The position numbers and the translations under genes were made by a program. The notes under the pieces were generated by a model. The model made no database searches, had not been told where the DNA came from, and was given only the letters and a program-made list of their open reading frames with translations. From CAZTHL01 sp964613585 (lineage in GTDB: Bacteria; Pseudomonadota; Alphaproteobacteria; DSM-16000; Inquilinaceae), in NCBI GenBank assembly GCA_964613585.1, contig CAZTHL010000003.1, forward strand, positions 29,328-93,327: a DNA stretch of 64,000 nucleotides, in the 5' to 3' direction. Each line of letters opens with the position of its first letter. Position 1 is the first letter of the stretch. Shown here in pieces: positions 31,903-40,426 of this stretch.

Positions 31903-34586
31903 CGGCCGACCACCAGATTGACGATCCGGTTCGGCACGACGATCACCTTCTTCACCGGCCGGCCGTCGAGCGCCCGAGCAACGCCGGCATCATCGAGGGC
32001 GGCCCGTTCCGCCGCATCCCGCTCGACGTCGCGGGGCAGCTGGAGCGTGGCACGCAGCTTGCCGTTCACCTGGACCGCGACCGTCACCATGTCCTCGATG
32101 GCCAGCGCCGGCTCGTAGGCCGGCCACGGGCTCTCGGCAACCGGAATTGCATGGCCGAGATGCGCCCACAGCTCCTCTGCCAGATGCGGCATGATCGGCG
32201 CCACCAGGCCGGTCAGGGCTTCGAGGCAGCGCCGACGCACCCAGGCGGCCGCCTCGCCCGCGGCGTCGAAGCCCTCGAGCGCGTTGGAGAACTCGCGGAT
32301 GCGCGCGACGGCGCGGTTGAAGCGGAACCGCTCGATATCGTCCTCGACCCCGGCGACGGTGCGGTGCATCAGCCGAAACACCGCGGCCATCGGATCATCC
32401 TGGGCCGAGGGGTCGAAGCCGTCCGGCCGGGGCGCCTCCACCGGGGCCAACGGCGCGGCGCTCTCGGTCACCAGCCGCCACAGCCGGTTGACATAGCGCC
32501 AAGCTCCTTCGATGCCGGCATCGGTCCATTCCAGATCGCGCTCCGGCGGGCTGTCCGACAGCAGCAGCAGACGCGCCGTGTCCGCGCCGTAGGTGCGCAC
32601 CACCTGCTCCAGGCCGACTACGTTCTTCCTTGACTTGCTCATCTTCTCAAAGCGCCCGACCTCGACCGGGCTGCCGTCGGCCAGGCGCACCGCTCCTCCG
32701 GATCGGATATCGACCTCCTCGGGGTAGAGCCACTCCCCCTCGGCCGAGCGGAAGGTCTGGTGGCAGACCATGCCTTGCGTCATCAGGCCGCCGAACGGCT
32801 CTTCCAGATCCAGGTAGCCGCACTGCGTCAGGGCACGCATGAAGAAGCGGGAGTACAGCAGATGCAGGACCGCGTGCTCGATGCCGCCGATATACTGATC
32901 GACCGGCAGCCAGTATTCGGCCGCGGCGCGGTCGAACGCGGCCTCGGCCTGCGGCGAGGCGAAGCGCGCGAAGTACCACGAGGACTCGAAGAAGGTGTCG
33001 AAGGTGTCCGTCTCACGCACCGCCGGCTGGCCGGTGTAGGGGCAGGTGGTGTATTTCCAGGTTGGGTGCCGGTCGAGTGGGTTTCCAGGCTGGTCGAAGT
33101 CGATGTCCGGCGGCAGCTCGACCGGCAGCTGGTGCTCCGGCACCGGGACCACCTCCCCGTCCGCCCGGTACAGGATCGGGATCGGACAGCCCCAGTACCG
33201 TTGGCGGGACACGCCCCAGTCGCGCAACCGGTAGGTCACCGCCGCCGTGCCGGCCCCCCGCTCGGCAAGCGCGGCTATGGCGATGTCCTTGGCCTCGGCC
33301 ACCGAAAGCTCGCGCCGGTCGGTCAGCTCGCCCAGCTCGTAGCGATAGCTCGGACGACTGGTGTCGGTGAAGGCGGCGCGGGCCACGTGCAGGACCTCGC
33401 TCCCGTCGGGCAGGGTCTGCCACGGAGTGGTGTTGAACCGGTCGCGGATCTCCGCCGGCAGGGCGGCCGCCTCGGGCCCGGACAGCAGCCGGGCCGTGGC
33501 CGGCCACAGCACCGGCCGCACCGGCAACTCATACTTGCGGGCGAAGTCGAGGTCCCGCTGATCGTGCGCCGGGCAGCCGAAGACGGCGCCGGTGCCGTAC
33601 TCCATCAGCACGAAGTTCGCCACATAGATCGGCAGCCGGCGCTCGGACAGGAACGGATGGCGGGCGCGCAGGCCGGTGTCGTGGCCCAGCTTCTCGGCCG
33701 TCTCGATCGCCTCTTCGCTGGTGCCGAGCTTGCGGCACTCGGCCAGGAACGCGGCCAGCGCCGGATCACCCTCGGCTGCCTGCACCGCCAAGGGATGGTC
33801 GGCGGCGATGGCGCAAAAGCTGGCGCCGAAGATCGTGTCCGGGCGCGTCGTGAACACGTCCAGCCGTTCGTCCCGCCCGTCGATGTCGAAAAGCATGCGG
33901 GCGCCTACCGAACGGCCGATCCAGTTGCGCTGCATCACCCGGACGCGGTCTGGCCAGCGGTCCAGCCGATCGATCGCCTCGAGCAACTCGTCGGCGAATG
34001 CGGTGATGCGCAGGAACCATTGGGTCAGCTGGCGGCGCTCGCCCACCGCGCCCGAGCGCCAGCCGCGGCCGTCGATCACCTGTTCGTTGGCGAGAACGGT
34101 GTGCTCGACCGGATCCCAGTTCACCCAGGACTCCTTGCGGTAGGCGAGGCCGGCCTTCAGGAAGTCGAGGAACATCCGCTGCTCGTGCCGGAAATAGTCG
34201 GGCGAGCAGGTGGCGACCTCGCGGCTCCAGTCGTACGACAGCCCGATCAGCTTGAGCTGGTCGCGCATCACCCGGATGTTGTCGTAGGTCCACTGCGCCG
34301 GATGCACCTTGTTGGCCATGGCGGCGTTCTCCGCCGGCAGCCCGAACGCGTCCCACCCCATGGGGTGCAGCACGTTGAAGCCCTTGGCCCGGCGGTAGCG
34401 GGCGACCAGATCGCCGATCGCGTAGTTCCGCGCGTGCCCGACATGCAGGCGGCCCGACGGGTACGGGAACATCTCGAGGACGTAGTATTTCGGCCGGGAC
34501 GGATCCTCGACCGCCCGGAAGGAGCCCCGCTCCTCCCAGATCCGCTGCCATCTCGCCTCGCATTCGGCGAAGTTGAAACGCGCCAT
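31899..34586 (-). CDS. leuS: LeuS, leucyl-tRNA synthetase
   Basis: An 895-residue class I aminoacyl-tRNA synthetase. The HIGH-type motif is LHVGHARNYAIGD (residues 47-59) and the KMSKS loop is FEKMSKSRKNVVG (about 649). The editing CP1 domain lies between them with the threonine-rich DVFTTRPDTIFGASF. The C-terminal anticodon-binding and leucyl-specific parts are complete. Slightly longer than the 860-880 norm. It is preceded by a DUF3576 gene, as in many alphaproteobacteria. Confidence 0.97.
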   Translation of the reverse strand: MARFNFAECEARWQRIWEERGSFRAVEDPSRPKYYVLEMFPYPSGRLHVGHARNYAIGDLVARYRRAKGFNVLHPMGWDAFGLPAENAAMANKVHPAQWTYDNIRVMRDQLKLIGLSYDWSREVATCSPDYFRHEQRMFLDFLKAGLAYRKESWVNWDPVEHTVLANEQVIDGRGWRSGAVGERRQLTQWFLRITAFADELLEAIDRLDRWPDRVRVMQRNWIGRSVGARMLFDIDGRDERLDVFTTRPDTIFGASFCAIAADHPLAVQAAEGDPALAAFLAECRKLGTSEEAIETAEKLGHDTGLRARHPFLSERRLPIYVANFVLMEYGTGAVFGCPAHDQRDLDFARKYELPVRPVLWPATARLLSGPEAAALPAEIRDRFNTTPWQTLPDGSEVLHVARAAFTDTSRPSYRYELGELTDRRELSVAEAKDIAIAALAERGAGTAAVTYRLRDWGVSRQRYWGCPIPILYRADGEVVPVPEHQLPVELPPDIDFDQPGNPLDRHPTWKYTTCPYTGQPAVRETDTFDTFFESSWYFARFASPQAEAAFDRAAAEYWLPVDQYIGGIEHAVLHLLYSRFFMRALTQCGYLDLEEPFGGLMTQGMVCHQTFRSAEGEWLYPEEVDIRSGGAVRLADGSPVEVGRFEKMSKSRKNVVGLEQVVRTYGADTARLLLLSDSPPERDLEWTDAGIEGAWRYVNRLWRLVTESAAPLAPVEAPRPDGFDPSAQDDPMAAVFRLMHRTVAGVEDDIERFRFNRAVARIREFSNALEGFDAAGEAAAWVRRRCLEALTGLVAPIMPHLAEELWAHLGHAIPVAESPWPAYEPALAIEDMVTVAVQVNGKLRATLQLPRDVERDAAERAALDDAGVARALDGRPVKKVIVVPNRIVNLVVGR

Positions 34587-34698
34587 GGCGCGAGCCTCGT
34601 TCCTAGCGTTAGGCCATGCCGGTCCGCCGGGAGAGGATCGGCCTCGGGCCTCCGCGATCGCGCGCGCGAGGTCGACGTGCCGGGGCGGCGGACACCGG

Positions 34699-35226
34699 CT
34701 ACTGGGAGATCGTGTCGATGCGCAGCTCGCGGGCGCGCGTCAGGATCGCGTCCTCCAGCGTCACCGCGGTGTCCTGGGTCACCGGCGCGTCGACCCAGCC
34801 GCCGTCCCCCTCGCGCACCTGACGGAACACGGCCACGCGGATGCCGTTGGCGCGCAGCTGGCGGTCGAGGATGTAGACGTTGAGCTTGAAGCGCTCGTCG
34901 CCGGTCTCGGGCGGGCTGTACCAGTCGGTCAGGATCACGCCGCCGAACGGATCGGCGGAGTTGACCGGCATGAACGAGACGGTGTCGAGCGAGGCGCGCC
35001 AGAGGTAGCTGTTGACGCCGATCGGGCTTGCCGCCAGGGCAGCCGGCTCGTCCCCGTCGCCGAAGTCGAACAGGTTGAAGCCGCCCTCCTCGCTGGTCAG
35101 GCTGCCGTAGCGGTAGCGCTCGACATCGTCGGGGTCCTGGTACGGCGTCTCCGGCGCGGCGTTCGCGCAGGCGGCCAGGGCGCCGGCCAGGCTCAGAGCC
35201 AGCAGCCGCGTTGCTCTTGTCCTCAT
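34699..35226 (-). CDS. DUF3576 family probable lipoprotein
   Basis: About 175 residues. It starts with a short basic stretch and a hydrophobic signal (LLALSLAGALAACANAA) whose lipobox LAAC points to an outer-membrane or periplasmic lipoprotein. The body contains IGVNSYLWRASLDTVSFMP, DPFGGVILTDWY and FKLNVYILDRQLRANGIRVA, characteristic of DUF3576. Function unknown; the family is almost always just upstream of leuS in alphaproteobacteria. The start at 35226 is chosen so the signal sequence is N-terminal; ATG 35241 is an alternative. Confidence 0.88.
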   Translation of the reverse strand: MRTRATRLLALSLAGALAACANAAPETPYQDPDDVERYRYGSLTSEEGGFNLFDFGDGDEPAALAASPIGVNSYLWRASLDTVSFMPVNSADPFGGVILTDWYSPPETGDERFKLNVYILDRQLRANGIRVAVFRQVREGDGGWVDAPVTQDTAVTLEDAILTRARELRIDTISQ

Positions 35227-35335
35227 CCGCTTCGGATCCATCGAACCGTGCCCAATCAATGTCTTGGCGTTCCTTACAGCAAAAATGCGGGCTCGGCGCA
35301 AGCCGGGCCGGGAGGACCAGGTCGTCTGCCCTCGG

Positions 35336-36169
35336 TCAGCCGGGCTCCGGCCGGTAGCCGAAGCGGGCCATCACCTCGCCGTGCACCTCGACGATCCGAC
35401 GCGCCTGCGCCTCGCTCATCGCGTGGCGCCACTGGCCGTCGCGGCCGACGCGAAAGAAGCGCGCCGAAACCGGGGTGCGCTCCACGAAGCCGTGGGCCTG
35501 CTCCTGCGCCTGCAGCACCGTGAACGACGAGGCCTTTATGGCCCGGTCGAGCCGGTCGCGGCTTGGCTTGACCCCCAGGAAGCCGGCGACCGCGCGGAAG
35601 GTCGCGAGCGGCCGGTGCAGCATGTCCTCGTAGCGCACGACATGAAGAAACCGGTCGGGTCGGCGGGTCCAGCTCAGTACATGGTCGGACCAGCTGCCGT
35701 AGACCTCCAGCACGGCGCGTCCCGTGGTCGGCTTGACGTAGCGCCTCGCCATGGCCTCGATGGTCTCGTCGAGGGTCCAGCCATTGTGGTCGGCGAAGGA
35801 CAGGGCGACATCGCGCGGGTCGCGCACGACATAGACGGCACCGCCCGTGAGGTCCGGGCGGATCAGCGGCGCATTCCGATACTGGACGAGGGCGTTATGG
35901 GTCTTGACGATGACCACGTCGGGCGCGCGCTCCGCCAGCGCTGCCTGGACCTTCGGCCGGAGGGCCAGAATGGCGGACTCGTCCAGGGTGTGCACAGGGC
36001 GGTCGGTGAAGGGCGCGTAAAGCGACAGCTTGGAGTCGCTGGCGGACAGATCGCTCAGGCGGTTGATGTCGTAGGGCTGATCGGGGTTGCGCAGCAGGTT
36101 GTGCAGGAAGGCGCGCAGCCAGGTGTTGCCGGACTTGGGGTAGGAGGCGAGCCAGAGGATCCTGCCCAT
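35336..36169 (-). CDS. Sulfotransferase domain protein (PAPS-dependent)
   Basis: A 277-residue cytosolic-type sulfotransferase. The 5'-phosphosulfate-binding loop is at the N-terminus (ASYPKSGNTWLRAFL, residues 8-22) and the 3'-phosphate motif is YVVRDPRDVALSFADHNGW. KTHNALVQY provides the conserved strand and catalytic region. The acceptor is unknown; bacterial members sulfate glycans, lipids or small molecules. It stands alone between a terminator downstream of the porin and the DUF3576 gene. No PAPS-synthesis genes are nearby. Confidence 0.9.
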   Translation of the reverse strand: MGRILWLASYPKSGNTWLRAFLHNLLRNPDQPYDINRLSDLSASDSKLSLYAPFTDRPVHTLDESAILALRPKVQAALAERAPDVVIVKTHNALVQYRNAPLIRPDLTGGAVYVVRDPRDVALSFADHNGWTLDETIEAMARRYVKPTTGRAVLEVYGSWSDHVLSWTRRPDRFLHVVRYEDMLHRPLATFRAVAGFLGVKPSRDRLDRAIKASSFTVLQAQEQAHGFVERTPVSARFFRVGRDGQWRHAMSEAQARRIVEVHGEVMARFGYRPEPG

Positions 36170-36212
36170 GACGCGGCCCTCGTCGAGGGGAACGGCGGCG
36201 CCGATATCTGGC

Positions 36213-36246
36213 CGAAAAGAAGAAGGGGCGGCAAGCGCCGCCCCTT
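36213..36246 (-). terminator. Intrinsic terminator after the porin gene
   Basis: A 10-bp perfect stem, AAGGGGCGGC/GCCGCCCCTT (36223-36246, 4-base loop), is followed on the minus strand by a T-rich run (CTTCTTTTC). It sits 30 bases beyond the porin stop and separates it from the sulfotransferase gene. Confidence 0.85.
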
Positions 36247-36276
36247 CGTGGCCCCGGTCCTGGTCTTGTGAACGGA

Positions 36277-37452
36277 TCAGAAAGATGCCTCGATGCCGAA
36301 GACGCCGATGAAGCCCTCGTCCTCGAAGTCGTCGAACGCCGGGTCGACGCCGGTATTTTCGAAGTCGTTCTGGAAGTAAGCGAAGTCGGCCGCCGCCGTC
36401 AGGCCCGGCGCGACCGTGTAGACAACGCCGACGGAGAAGAAGTCGGAGTCGTCATGGACGATCGGCAGCGTGTCGTCGTCGGTCTCACCGTCGCCGTCCG
36501 CGTCGAACGCGCCATTGACCGCGTCCGCCAGGCCAGAGTTGCCGGCGCCGATCTGACCGTCGGAGTCGAAGCTGTTGTAGCTGAAGGCCACGCCCCAGGG
36601 GCCCTGCTCGTAGGAAATGCCAGCGTTCCAGGCGTTAGCGTCGTCGCTGTCGCTCGTCGGATCGATAGCGTTATCGAGCTCGAGATAGGCGCCGCCGATG
36701 GTGAAGCCGCCCCAGGCGATCTGGGCACCGCCCTGAAACTGGTTGGTGTCGTCGGCCTCATCGAGCGTGTCGTTGGCACTGCCACGGATGTAGGCGCCGG
36801 AGATCGCGACGCCGATGCCGCCGAACTCGTTCAGATAGTTACCGCCGACCTCGATGAAGTTCTCCGAGCTCTGGCGCTCGAAGATGACGTTGTTGCCCTC
36901 GTCATCCTCCGGCACGTAGGAGACGCCGAGCTGGAAACCGGCGAAACGCGGCGTGTAGTAGGTGACCTTGGTATCGTCGGAGGTGTCGTCCAGCTTCGGC
37001 TGCGGCTCGACCAAGCTGATGAAGTCGCTGAACTCGCCGTCGATCTGGCCAAGGCCGACGGTTGGCGCAAAGATCTGGGTGCTGTCGGCGGCGCCGTCGT
37101 TGTCGCCGAGCTCGACGCGGCCCCAGTTGCCCTCCAGGTAGATGAACACCTCGTCGGCGTTGTCCTCGGTGTCCTGGTCCGCCTCGAGCTGGATCTCCGC
37201 GCCGTAGAGCAGGCCGTTGTCGGCCACGCCGTCGGCCTCGATCACGATCTCGGTGTCCGTCTCGAACTCGCGGTTTGTCCGGTCGAAGCTGACGCCTGGC
37301 GCGAGGTCGACATCCTCGGAGATGTCGTCGACGTAGCCGGCACCCAGGAAGAGCAGATCGCCGCCCACCGTAACTTCGAGCTGCGCCGCCGCCGGAACGG
37401 TGAGGAGCGCCGCGCCCACGAGCGCGGTCGTGCCCAGAAGCGCTTTCTTCAT
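36277..37452 (-). CDS. Outer-membrane porin (Gram-negative porin family), strongly acidic
   Basis: A 391-residue protein with a clear signal peptide (MKKALLGTTALVGAALLTVP, cleaved near AAAQ-LEV). A beta-barrel pattern of alternating aromatic and polar residues follows, with typical porin strands such as FEIGGNY-like NFIEVGGNYLNEFGG and VTYYTPRFAGFQLGVSYVPE. The C-terminus ends in phenylalanine (IFGIEASF), the Bam recognition signal. Asp and Glu are very abundant and lysine is rare, suggesting a cation-favouring channel or a saline habitat. A strong AAGGAGAT site precedes the ATG and a terminator follows. Confidence 0.93.
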   Translation of the reverse strand: MKKALLGTTALVGAALLTVPAAAQLEVTVGGDLLFLGAGYVDDISEDVDLAPGVSFDRTNREFETDTEIVIEADGVADNGLLYGAEIQLEADQDTEDNADEVFIYLEGNWGRVELGDNDGAADSTQIFAPTVGLGQIDGEFSDFISLVEPQPKLDDTSDDTKVTYYTPRFAGFQLGVSYVPEDDEGNNVIFERQSSENFIEVGGNYLNEFGGIGVAISGAYIRGSANDTLDEADDTNQFQGGAQIAWGGFTIGGAYLELDNAIDPTSDSDDANAWNAGISYEQGPWGVAFSYNSFDSDGQIGAGNSGLADAVNGAFDADGDGETDDDTLPIVHDDSDFFSVGVVYTVAPGLTAAADFAYFQNDFENTGVDPAFDDFEDEGFIGVFGIEASF

Positions 37453-37804
37453 GGTCCAATATCTCCTTTACTGGGCCTCTCCGGTACCCGGGCCCCATGT
37501 TCCAACCGTCGAAGGCCCCGAACGCCGCGCTGGCGGAGCGTCTCGGCAAACCCGTCCAGGCTGTTATGAACCAACGGTGACGGCCCACAAAGGGGAAAGC
37601 GGCAATTACGTAACAGATGGGGCGAAATGTGATGTTCCGGCCACACCCCCGCCCAGGCCCGCGGGACGGCTGCAGGATGGACGTGGGCTCACCACATTCC
37701 TGGCTTATCGAGCCGACGGAACGGGCGCGGGGCGTCGCGCAGAGTCACGAAATGGCCACACCGGTCACGGCCGACGGGGCGGCGTGGGCCAGCCTGAGGG
37801 CGCA
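37453..37804. promoter_or_regulatory. Divergent porin/YggS intergenic region
   Basis: A 352-bp gap that must contain the promoter and leader of the porin (minus) and of the YggS gene (plus). The porin ribosome-binding site AAGGAGAT lies about 9 bases from its ATG. A less GC-rich part, about 37565-37630, is the likeliest promoter area, but I could not assign -35/-10 hexamers or an OmpR-type operator with confidence. Confidence 0.4.
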
Positions 37805-38518
37805 ATGGTGAGCAACGAACCCGGTTACGATCAACCCCTCGACAACGCACGCGGCCGCCTCGAGCAGGTGACCGGCGCCATCGCCGCCGCGGCGCGTGCC
37901 GCCGGCCGCGATCCGGACGAGGTCACGCTCGTCGCCGTCAGCAAGCTGCAGCCGGCCGAGCGGGTGGCGGCGCTGCTCGAGGCCGGGCATCGGGTGTTCG
38001 GCGAGAATCGGGTGCAGGAGGCGCAAGGGCGCTGGCCGCCCTTCCGCGCCCGTCATCCGGACCTCCGCCTGCACCTCGTTGGTCCGCTGCAGACCAACAA
38101 GGTCCGTGACGCCGTTGCTTTGTTCGACGCCATCGAGACGATTGATCGCGCGAAGCTGGCACGCGTGATCGCCGAGGAGGTGGCACGGGCTGGGCGCACC
38201 CTTGACTTGTTCGTCCAGGTGAATACTGGCGAGGAGCCGCAGAAGGCCGGCGTGATGCCGGGCGGGCTCGATGAGCTTCTGCGTGTCTGCCGGGACGAAT
38301 GCGGCCTCGTGATCCGCGGGCTCATGTGCATTCCGCCGGTCGAGGAGACGCCGGCGGTGCATTTCGCACTGCTGGCCAATTTGGCGAAGGACCACGGCCT
38401 GCCGGTGCTCAGCATGGGCATGAGCGCCGACTACCCGATGGCCGTGCGCTACGGCGCCACCCATGTGCGGGTCGGCACGGCGCTGTTCGGTGCCCGGCCG
38501 CCGCGTGGCGAGACTTGA
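37805..38518 (+). CDS. YggS/PROSC family PLP-binding protein
   Basis: A 237-residue alanine-racemase-like TIM barrel. The PLP lysine lies in VTLVAVSKLQP, with the family segments FGENRVQEAQGRW, LHLVGPLQTNK, MGMSADYPMAVRYGATHVRVG and the C-terminal GTALFGARP. YggS proteins handle pyridoxal phosphate and affect amino-acid and vitamin B6 homeostasis; no catalytic activity is firmly established. The frame is open far upstream, but ATG 37805 fits the homologous N-terminus. Confidence 0.94.
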   Translation: MVSNEPGYDQPLDNARGRLEQVTGAIAAAARAAGRDPDEVTLVAVSKLQPAERVAALLEAGHRVFGENRVQEAQGRWPPFRARHPDLRLHLVGPLQTNKVRDAVALFDAIETIDRAKLARVIAEEVARAGRTLDLFVQVNTGEEPQKAGVMPGGLDELLRVCRDECGLVIRGLMCIPPVEETPAVHFALLANLAKDHGLPVLSMGMSADYPMAVRYGATHVRVGTALFGARPPRGET

Positions 38519-38578
38519 GTCGGGCCTCGTTGGCGATTGGCCTGGACGGGGCCAGCGGCCGCGCTAAGGTCCCCGCCC

Positions 38579-39385
38579 ATGAGCATGCCGACCGACAAAT
38601 CGCGGCACGGGGCGCGGGAGGCCGGCTGGTTCGGGTTCCGCGCCGTCGATCCGGCCGAGCGTACGGACCTGGTGCGCGGCGTCTTCGCCCGGGTGGCGAC
38701 GCGCTACGACCTGATGAACGATCTGATGAGCGGAGGCATCCACCGGCGGTGGAAGGCGCGCCTCGTCGGGATGGTGCGGCCGCGGCCGGGCGAGCGGCTG
38801 CTCGATGTGGCCGGCGGCACCGGCGATATCGCGCTGCGCCTGCTTGAGCACGCCGGGCGGGACGAGGCGGGGCGCGGCGCCGCGGCGGTGATCTGCGACC
38901 TGAGCCCGGAGATGATGGCGGTCGGCCGCGACCGGGCGATGGACCGGGGCCGCGTGCCGGGGCTTGCCGCAGGCGGGCTTGTCTTCGTCGCCGGCAACGC
39001 CGAGGCGCTGCCGCTGGCCGATCGGACCGCGGACGCCTGCACCATCGCCTTCGGCCTGCGCAACGTGACCCATATCGACGTCGCGCTCGCCGAGGCTCGG
39101 CGCGTGCTGAAACCCGGCGGCCGCTTCTTCTGCCTGGAGTTCAGCCGGGTCGTGCTGCCGCTGCTGCGCGGCCTGTATGACGCCTATTCCTTCAACGTGA
39201 TCCCGCGCCTCGGCGCGGCCGTCGCCCGCGACCGGGACAGCTATCAGTACCTGGTCGAGAGCATACGGCGCTTTCCGCCGCAGGCGGAGCTGGCCGAGCG
39301 CATGGCCGCCGCCGGCCTCGCCCGCCCGCGCTGGCTCAACCTGTCGGGCGGCATCGCGGCGGTGCACTGGGGGTGGCGGATCTGA
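38579..39385 (+). CDS. ubiE: UbiE/COQ5, demethylubiquinone/demethylmenaquinone C-methyltransferase
   Basis: A 268-residue SAM-dependent methyltransferase of quinone synthesis. Motifs: VFARVATRYDLMNDLMSGG, the SAM loop LDVAGGTGDIALRLL, FGLRNVTHIDVAL, GGRFFCLEFSRV and YQYLVESIRRFPPQ. It begins 60 bases after yggS. Its last 13 bases overlap the GTG start of an ABC transporter ATPase, suggesting coupling. Confidence 0.96.
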   Translation: MSMPTDKSRHGAREAGWFGFRAVDPAERTDLVRGVFARVATRYDLMNDLMSGGIHRRWKARLVGMVRPRPGERLLDVAGGTGDIALRLLEHAGRDEAGRGAAAVICDLSPEMMAVGRDRAMDRGRVPGLAAGGLVFVAGNAEALPLADRTADACTIAFGLRNVTHIDVALAEARRVLKPGGRFFCLEFSRVVLPLLRGLYDAYSFNVIPRLGAAVARDRDSYQYLVESIRRFPPQAELAERMAAAGLARPRWLNLSGGIAAVHWGWRI

Positions 39386-40131
39386 GCGGCGCGCTGCCGG
39401 CCGGGCCCGAGCCGGCCATCGCGGTCGAGGGGCTGACCAAACGCTTCGGCGACACGGTCGCGGTCGACGCGCTCGAGTTCGCCGTACCGGGCGGCTCGAT
39501 CACCGGGCTGCTCGGCGGCAACGGCGCCGGCAAGACCACTACCATCGCCATGCTGCTCGGGCTGCTGCTGCCGACCGAGGGCCGGATCCGGGTGCTCGGC
39601 CACGACATGCTGGCGGAGCGGCATCGGGCGCTGCCGCGGATGAACTTCTCCAGCCCCTATGTCGACCTGCCGCACCGGCTGAGCGTTCGCGAGAATCTGC
39701 GCGTCTACGGCCAGCTCTACGGTGTCGCCGACGCCGGGGCACGAATCGGCCGGCTGGCCGAAGAACTCGATATCGGCGGCCTCCTGAAACAGCGCACCGG
39801 CACCCTGTCCGCCGGCCAGAAGACCCGGGTGATGCTGGCCAAGGCGCTGATCAACGAGCCGGAGCTGATCCTGCTCGACGAGCCGACCGCCTCGCTCGAC
39901 CCGGACACCGCGGACTGGATGCGTGGCTACCTCGAGCGGTACCAGCGCGAGCGCCGAGCCACGGTGTTGCTGGCCAGCCACAACATGACCGAGGTCGAAC
40001 GGCTCTGCCACGACGTGCTGATGATGAAGCGCGGCCGCATCGTGGATCGGGGCACGCCCGGCTCCCTGCTCGAGCGGTATGGCCGCGGCACCCTCGAGGA
40101 AGTCTTTCTCGACATCGCCCGTGCCCGCTGA
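39373..40131 (+). CDS. ABC transporter ATP-binding protein (ABC-2/NatA-like) without adjacent permease
   Basis: A 252-residue ATPase. Walker A is GGNGAGKTT, the signature is LSAGQKTRVMLAKAL, Walker B is LILLDEPTASLD, and the H-loop is ASHNMTEVERL. By subfamily it should drive an ABC-2 type exporter whose permease is usually the next gene. Here the next gene is nrdJ, 295 bases away, so the permease is missing from the window. The start is GTG 39373 inside ubiE. Confidence 0.92.
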   Translation: MADLSGALPAGPEPAIAVEGLTKRFGDTVAVDALEFAVPGGSITGLLGGNGAGKTTTIAMLLGLLLPTEGRIRVLGHDMLAERHRALPRMNFSSPYVDLPHRLSVRENLRVYGQLYGVADAGARIGRLAEELDIGGLLKQRTGTLSAGQKTRVMLAKALINEPELILLDEPTASLDPDTADWMRGYLERYQRERRATVLLASHNMTEVERLCHDVLMMKRGRIVDRGTPGSLLERYGRGTLEEVFLDIARAR

Positions 40132-40305
40132 GTCGCCGGACGCGACGAGAAAGGGGGCCCGCATTGCCGGTCCGCCGCTCCGAACCAGCATACTTTAGAA
40201 TGTCACCCTGACACTGATTCTGGGGTACCGAATTGCCTTGAGCGCGCCGATTGCGTTGGCTGCGCAACATTCCGTCGAATTACCGCTGCTGATGCCTTTT
40301 GCCTG

Positions 40306-40418
40306 TACCCTACCCAAAATCCGGTGGCAAAGTCGCTGACATTAACAAGATCTTGTCAAAGCTCGGCAAGATGTGGTGTCCAGACGCCCTCCCCAGACGT
40401 GTTCCAAGCAGTAGGGTA
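40306..40418 (+). promoter_or_regulatory. Possible structured leader of nrdJ that pairs with its ribosome-binding site
   Basis: TACCCTAC (40306-40313) is the exact reverse complement of GTAGGGTA (40411-40418). The second arm contains the only Shine-Dalgarno-like AGGG, 8-12 bases before the nrdJ ATG at 40427. Between them is a perfect 12-bp palindrome, ACAAGATCTTGT (40345-40356), with TGACA/TGTCA words around it. This could be an RBS-hiding switch or an operator. No B12-box or NrdR-box consensus was recognised. Confidence 0.35.
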
Positions 40419-40426
40419 AATCGCCG

